From an uncultured Clostridia bacterium (lineage in GTDB: Bacteria > Bacillota > Clostridia > Christensenellales > UBA1242), in the NCBI GenBank assembly GCA_944381185.1, contig CALWKE010000001.1, forward strand, positions 392,939 through 456,938: a stretch of 64,000 nt of DNA. The letters run 5' to 3'. This document shows, piece after piece, positions 60,420-64,000 of the stretch. Made by a program: the position numbers and the translations under genes. Position 1 is the first letter of the stretch, and the number at the start of each line of letters is the position of its first letter. The notes below the pieces were generated by a model, which saw nothing but the letters and a program-made list of their open reading frames with translations, was not told the DNA's origin and searched no databases.

Positions 60420-60502
60420 GACCGAAAACTCATTTTAGAATTTTCGGTCGTAAATTTTTAAAACAATTTTAAACCATCACATATGCTATCAATATGCTGT
60501 CA
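60420..60502. repeat. Element-end-like module outside the island
   Basis: GACCGAAAA (60420-60428) pairs with TTTTCGGTC (60441-60449), then ATATGCTATCA and ATATGCTGTCA stand in tandem (60481-60502). The order and flanks (AAAAATAGACCGA, TTTTAAAAC) copy the left end of element D at 50163-50256. It may be the relic of another integration. Confidence 0.45.
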
Positions 60503-60522
60503 TATATTTTATATATTAATCA

Positions 60523-61047
60523 TTAATACATAAATGATGGTTTTTCTATTTTTTCCCACATATCTTTAAGCAAAACACCATTTATATTTGCTTTATTTTC
60601 AAATTCTTTACGAGATTTATATTCTTGCTGAAATTCTTTAGAGCAAAATACAATATCGCTATCTTCATTATTTTTAGAGTTTTTATTTGCTCTTAAAAAC
60701 ACCTCATAAATTTCATTATTATATTCAAACAGCATTTCACTATAAAAATATAGTCCATTCAAAAATTCATCAAAGGTCGCTTTAAATGGCAATCCTTTTT
60801 TATATTGTTCTCTTGCAGTTGTTGGGGTTGCAATCATAGGGAAACTTATTCCCCTAGATTTTTCAAGTTCAACTTCATCCTTTTCAAAAATCCAGCCACA
60901 GTTATCACAATGACCATTACCATAGGGGTCTTTGAATGCCTTGCTTCCACATATTGAACATTTTGTTTCAATATCTTCTTTAGGTGGTTCAAATTCTTTC
61001 CATTCACCTTTATCATTTTTTTCATAATATCTTATTAAATATTCCAT
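60523..61047 (-). CDS. Zinc-ribbon (CxxC) protein
   Basis: The 174-residue protein has two Cys pairs, CSICG (31-35) and CDNCGW (47-52), a zinc ribbon of the cysteine-rich CPCC type, with a C-terminal helical half (FDEFLNGLYFYSEMLFEYN). It has no clear operon partner. The stop lies 21 bases past the tandem TGCTRTCA repeats. Function unknown. Confidence 0.7.
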   Translation of the reverse strand: MEYLIRYYEKNDKGEWKEFEPPKEDIETKCSICGSKAFKDPYGNGHCDNCGWIFEKDEVELEKSRGISFPMIATPTTAREQYKKGLPFKATFDEFLNGLYFYSEMLFEYNNEIYEVFLRANKNSKNNEDSDIVFCSKEFQQEYKSRKEFENKANINGVLLKDMWEKIEKPSFMY

Positions 61048-61123
61048 AATATTAATTTAACATTATTAGATGTTTTTATTTTAAATTTATGTGTTTGCTA
61101 ACATTATATTTTTTTAATAAATT

Positions 61124-61759
61124 TTACTCAAGTGTTGGCTGTTGTTTTTCGATGAGTGGAATGTTGTTTTTCTTTAGATATCTTTCAACTTGCCGTTTTG
61201 TTAATGAACTCTTGATGCCGTCAACTTCAATAAATCTTTTTGACGGAATAAAACCTTTTATTGATTTTTCATCATCATCAATAACAACATAGTTCTCAAA
61301 GTCATTTTTTGAAAACTTATATAAAAGACTCATAAGCCAATTTTTTCTTAATCTAGGAACTTTTTGATTTTCACCCATAAAATTCAAAAAATCTAATATT
61401 TTTATACCTCGTGGGGTCATTCCACTTTTTGTGCAAAAAATTGTGTCATCAAATTCAAGTCCATTAACTTTTAAATAGTTAATGCACTTTAGAAGATTAT
61501 TTCTTCTTCTTGAAGTTATAACAAGTTTTACATCAAACTTCTTTTTAAGTGAACGAATAAGTGTGTTAACCGCTTCAATGCTTTCACTTGACAGTTTTAT
61601 ATTTTCATAGCCTGCAAGTGGGTCATCAGCATCAAGCTCAATCAGTTTTCTGGTTTCAGCATCAACAACAAGTTCACTTAAATAATACTCGCACCAAAGA
61701 GTTCCATCAACATCTAAAAAAATATAATAATTTGGTTTTCTTTCTATAAATTCATACAT
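61124..61759 (-). CDS. HAD-superfamily hydrolase-like protein
   Basis: The 211-residue protein has motif I FLDVDGTLW (Asp16, Asp18), motif II Ser/Thr in VKLVITSRRRN, and motif IV acidic residues in VVIDDDEKSIKGF. This fits HAD phosphatases of the polynucleotide 3'-phosphatase or trehalose-phosphatase style. The start ATG has no obvious ribosome binding site (AATTATAATATTTTCC precedes it), so expression may be low or leaderless. Confidence 0.78.
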   Translation of the reverse strand: MYEFIERKPNYYIFLDVDGTLWCEYYLSELVVDAETRKLIELDADDPLAGYENIKLSSESIEAVNTLIRSLKKKFDVKLVITSRRRNNLLKCINYLKVNGLEFDDTIFCTKSGMTPRGIKILDFLNFMGENQKVPRLRKNWLMSLLYKFSKNDFENYVVIDDDEKSIKGFIPSKRFIEVDGIKSSLTKRQVERYLKKNNIPLIEKQQPTLE

Positions 61760-61842
61760 GGAAAATATTATAATTAAAAATTCAAATATGTCAATGTTTG
61801 GTAAATTTTTACACTATTAAAATGTTAAAAATTTTAGGCATG

Positions 61843-61872
61843 AAAAAATGGAAGTATGAACTTCCATCTTTT
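61843..61872. terminator. Bidirectional terminator between HAD and YgjV genes
   Basis: ATGGAAG (61848-61854) pairs with CTTCCAT (61861-61867), with A and T runs on the two sides. Confidence 0.75.
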
Positions 61873-61900
61873 CAATAAACTTGTTTTTACGCCAACACTG

Positions 61901-62614
61901 CTAATAAAATGACACTTTGCTAAACTTGCAAAATCTTGGGAAAAACCATATGTTACACTCATTGGTTTTATTTGACAAATTTATGATTTCAGCATTTTTT
62001 ATTTGTGAATCAGCGGACTGTAAACCACTCGTCATGGCTCCCCTTAACTTTTTCACAAATATAGTTTTTGAAGCCTTGGCAAAAAATTTTTTTGGCTTAT
62101 GATTTTTAACAAAATCAACAATTATCATCACCAATAAAAACATTGCTTCAATGCCGTCTTCAAAAGCACTGGCATATGCCATAACCATAATGTCATACAC
62201 AACTGAAAGTGCGTTTGGCACAAAATACATAGCCCTTATTATTTTAACATCGCTAATATACAAAACAAAAGTATACCAAACATAACATGCAAGTGGAATT
62301 ATATCCCAAATGCTTGACCATGTTAAAATGCTTGCAAAAACAAACATAAAAATAAATGTTAATGCAATGCCCTTTGGCAAAACTTCTTGTTTTTTATCAT
62401 AATAATAGAAGAACAAATTTTGCACACACGACAAAAGCGCTATTATTCCTGCACCCCAAGAACCTACAAACAAGAATGCCATTCCATATGCAATATCACC
62501 AAATAACCCTAAAAGTAAAAAGTTTTTTTTGCTTTTAACTAAATAGGATAGGCATAAAATCAAAGTCGCAATTCCGCCCAAAACTTGAGCAATTAGAAAA
62601 TTGACATTTGACAT
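61901..62614 (-). CDS. YgjV-family inner membrane protein with extended C-terminus
   Basis: The 237-residue protein has six hydrophobic helices in residues 5-170, with AQVLGGIATLILCLSYLVKS and FGDIAYGMAFLFVG as in the YgjV (Imp-YgjV) family. After the last helix about 65 residues follow (KFFAKASKTIFVKKLRGAMT onwards) that do not look like the family and may come from read-through of a lost stop. The ribosome binding site is weak: GAGGT lies about 20 bases upstream. Confidence 0.75.
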   Translation of the reverse strand: MSNVNFLIAQVLGGIATLILCLSYLVKSKKNFLLLGLFGDIAYGMAFLFVGSWGAGIIALLSCVQNLFFYYYDKKQEVLPKGIALTFIFMFVFASILTWSSIWDIIPLACYVWYTFVLYISDVKIIRAMYFVPNALSVVYDIMVMAYASAFEDGIEAMFLLVMIIVDFVKNHKPKKFFAKASKTIFVKKLRGAMTSGLQSADSQIKNAEIINLSNKTNECNIWFFPRFCKFSKVSFY

Positions 62615-62629
62615 AATTGATATGAAATT

Positions 62630-62900
62630 TTACCTCTGCTCGCCACAAGCCTTGTTGCCTTTTTCTCATAGACTGATTTATAAAACTTATTGCGTCTGCC
62701 AAAGACCTTTTTAATTATAAATCCCACTTGTAAAAAAAGAACTTGTGACTTGAATTTCTTGCGAAAGCAAGATTAGTCAAGACAATCGTGACATTTTGCT
62801 TGCCATAAATTTTATGGCACTTAAAGTTAACAGCCCTTTTCGCAAAACATAAATCTACGCTCGACTTAAATATTATACCTCAAATTTAAAAAATTTGCAA
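62630..62900 (-). ncRNA. Candidate structured non-coding RNA or leader, with promoter
   Basis: A near-consensus promoter (-35 TTGCAA 62895-62900, 17-base spacer, -10 TATAAT 62872-62877) drives the minus strand into 240 bases with no ORF. The transcript would contain GCGAAAAGGGC, a hairpin TGCCATAAA/TATGGCA, a stable TCTTGC-TTTC-GCAAGA hairpin, and GGCTTGTGGCGAGCAGAGG near the end. The higher G+C and compact hairpins stand out from the flanks. From memory it resembles the raiA-motif RNA of Bacillota, but I cannot confirm that; 6S RNA is another option. It could also be the YgjV leader. Confidence 0.5.
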
Positions 62901-62941
62901 GTGCTTGAAAGATGACTTAAACGACTTATATAATTTTCAGC

Positions 62942-62973
62942 AAAAAAGCACTGGCAATATGCTAGTGCTTTTT
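62942..62973 (-). terminator. Terminator after the broken lipoprotein gene
   Basis: AGCACTGGCA pairs with TGCTAGTGCT (one mismatch) with A6 and T6 flanks, 4 bases past the stop at 62977. Confidence 0.8.
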
Positions 62974-62976
62974 TAA

Positions 62977-63689
62977 TTAAACTATAGTTATGGTTATTGT
63001 TACATTTTTACCTGCACAATTTTCAGTTTCTGGAACAGAAATTGAAAGTGTTATTGTGCCCGCTGAACTAACCATTAAAGTTTTTCCATTCATTTCACAT
63101 TTTGCTGTTGTTGAATCTTGATTGATTGTGAAAGTTGCATTGTCAAAACCACTGCATGCAACATCAACAGGTTCTTCAATATCAGAATGAATGACTGCAT
63201 TAAAGGTTAATCCATTTGCAATATCACTCAAATTAAAGGTTGCAGAATTGTTTTCAACCTTTTCGCCATTGATTGTAAAATATTCAACATTTGTTTTAAA
63301 AATTTCAAAGACTATTTCATAATCTTCAGTAGGGTTTTCTTGACCACTCCATTCATAATTAACTTTATCTTTTAACATGGCTTGTTTTTCAAACCGTCAG
63401 GAAGTGTTAATGTGTAATCGCCATAATAAATTGTGGTTGTTGAACCATCACTTCTGTTGGCTTTAACATTAAAAATACTATTGCATTCATCTTCGTTAAA
63501 TTCAAAACTTTCAAAATACTCTTTTTCATAAACATCTAGGTTTGTTCTCTTTGTTTTAACTGTTATGCCTGTTACCGTTACTGATGAAGTTGAAGACTTG
63601 CCATCACCACAAGCAGAAAGTGAAACCGAACAACCCAAACCAAATAGCACAATAAAAGTTAAAGCCAAAATGTTCTTTAATTTTTTCCT
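62977..63689 (-). pseudogene. Small lipoprotein gene with lost start codon and frameshift
   Basis: Two frames join into one lipoprotein. The first encodes a signal with lipobox SLSAC and ends TLPDGLKNKPC at 63372; the second begins around 63378 and encodes a beta-rich domain ending VTITITIV. Adding one A to the A5 run before the junction would restore DGLKKQAMLKDK. Seven bases after AAGGAG (63697-63702) the expected ATG reads AGG (63687-63689), leaving only a distant TTG at 63668. The gene looks inactive unless the runs vary or the sequence has errors. Confidence 0.7.
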
Positions 63690-63718
63690 TTTTTTTCTCC
63701 TTATTTTATTCTATTAAA

Positions 63719-63751
63719 AGCATACCCCCCCCCACCGTGACATTTTGTCAA
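63719..63751 (-). promoter_or_regulatory. Promoter with G9 tract between -35 and -10
   Basis: On the minus strand, consensus -35 TTGACA (63746-63751) and -10 TATGCT (63719-63724) are 21 bases apart. The spacer ends in nine G (63725-63733). A change in tract length would alter promoter spacing, the classic layout of a phase-variable promoter. Confidence 0.65.
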
Positions 63752-63812
63752 TCATAATACATTCTAAAAATAAATTATTAATATTAATTATAATTTTAGT
63801 GCAATATCACCA

Positions 63813-63841
63813 TTGACAATGATTTTGCCAAATGCTAAACT
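63813..63841 (+). promoter_or_regulatory. Promoter of the right-edge gene
   Basis: TTGACA (63813-63818), 17-base spacer, TAAACT (63836-63841), 22 bases before ATG 63864. Confidence 0.75.
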
Positions 63842-63863
63842 GAAAATAGTTATTAGGGGAAAT

Positions 63864-64000
63864 ATGAAATATTCTAGTCGCAAAAGAATCATAAAAAGAA
63901 ATTCAGAGAGTTCACATCATCGCAGTTATGACAGCCACACAGGCAGTGAACAAGAGATTTTGAATAATATTTTGCTCATTGAAAGGGGCAAAAAATCAAG
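63864..64000 (+). CDS. Start of a gene cut by the window edge, unknown product
   Basis: ATG 63864 with AGGGGA upstream opens a frame that runs off the window. The first residues (MKYSSRKRIIKRNSESSHHR) are basic and Ser/His-rich, with no signal peptide. Not enough sequence to name it. Confidence 0.6.
   Translation, partial: MKYSSRKRIIKRNSESSHHRSYDSHTGSEQEILNNILLIERGKKS

Noticed and set aside
62010..62030. GGACTGTAAACC, resembling a tRNA-Tyr anticodon arm
   Set aside because: Acceptor, D- and T-arms cannot be found and the stretch lies inside the YgjV-family coding region.

Overview
This 64 kb window comes from a low-GC, AT-rich Bacillota-like chromosome. It uses standard stop codons and strong AGGAG-type ribosome binding sites, and its -35/-10 promoters are near consensus. 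No sequence here fixes the genus. A gut Clostridia- or Bacilli-like host is a guess from the lipoproteins and gene style.

From the left edge to about 53.3 kb the window is a stack of mobile elements accreted at a tRNA-Thr target. The shared crossover core is TTGGTAAG, the anticodon loop of tRNA-Thr(GGT). It appears at 12641, 20343, inside the intact tRNA (20453), at 49987 and, degenerate, at 53250. Two of these copies are followed by an orphan tRNA 3' half. Element A (<1 to 12.65 kb) has an int/xis/MobP/MobC/sigma-like backbone. It carries a KAP NTPase (cut by the left edge; membership assumed), an MmeI-like restriction-modification enzyme coupled to an Rx4H (HEPN-like) protein, and an RloA/RloB (AbiL-like) pair. 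Element C (12.64-20.35 kb) has its own integrase. It carries an EcoRI-type adenine methylase coupled to a DUF262-HNH nuclease, a SLOG-fold protein, a trypsin-like protease, a PPP phosphatase and the AbiE toxin-antitoxin pair. Element B (20.45-49.99 kb) is an integrative mobilizable element with int/xis, relaxase, VirD4-like coupling protein, a giant surface protein and a LexA-like repressor. Its cargo is a complete type 1 BREX operon with a WYL regulator. Element D (49.99 to about 53.25 kb) is a decayed element with a truncated integrase and a nucleotidyltransferase/HEPN-like pair.

The BREX operon (47.43 to 33.03 kb, minus strand) reads brxA-brxB-brxC-pglX(N)-HEPN/TIGR02391-pglX(C)-tail-anchored coiled coil-pglZ-brxL. 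PglX is split in two at a domain boundary, and a HEPN-like gene sits exactly in the split. A second extra gene encodes a coiled coil with a C-terminal membrane anchor. A 42-residue acidic protein lies between the WYL regulator and brxA. This nine-gene arrangement is the best candidate here for an undescribed system variant.

Right of 53.3 kb lies ordinary chromosome: a three-gene ABC-2 exporter, an InlB-repeat gene fragment, a large lipoprotein, small membrane and zinc-ribbon proteins, a HAD-like protein and a YgjV-family protein behind a candidate structured RNA. A broken lipoprotein gene follows, whose promoter carries a G9 tract between -35 and -10. The last gene is cut by the right edge.
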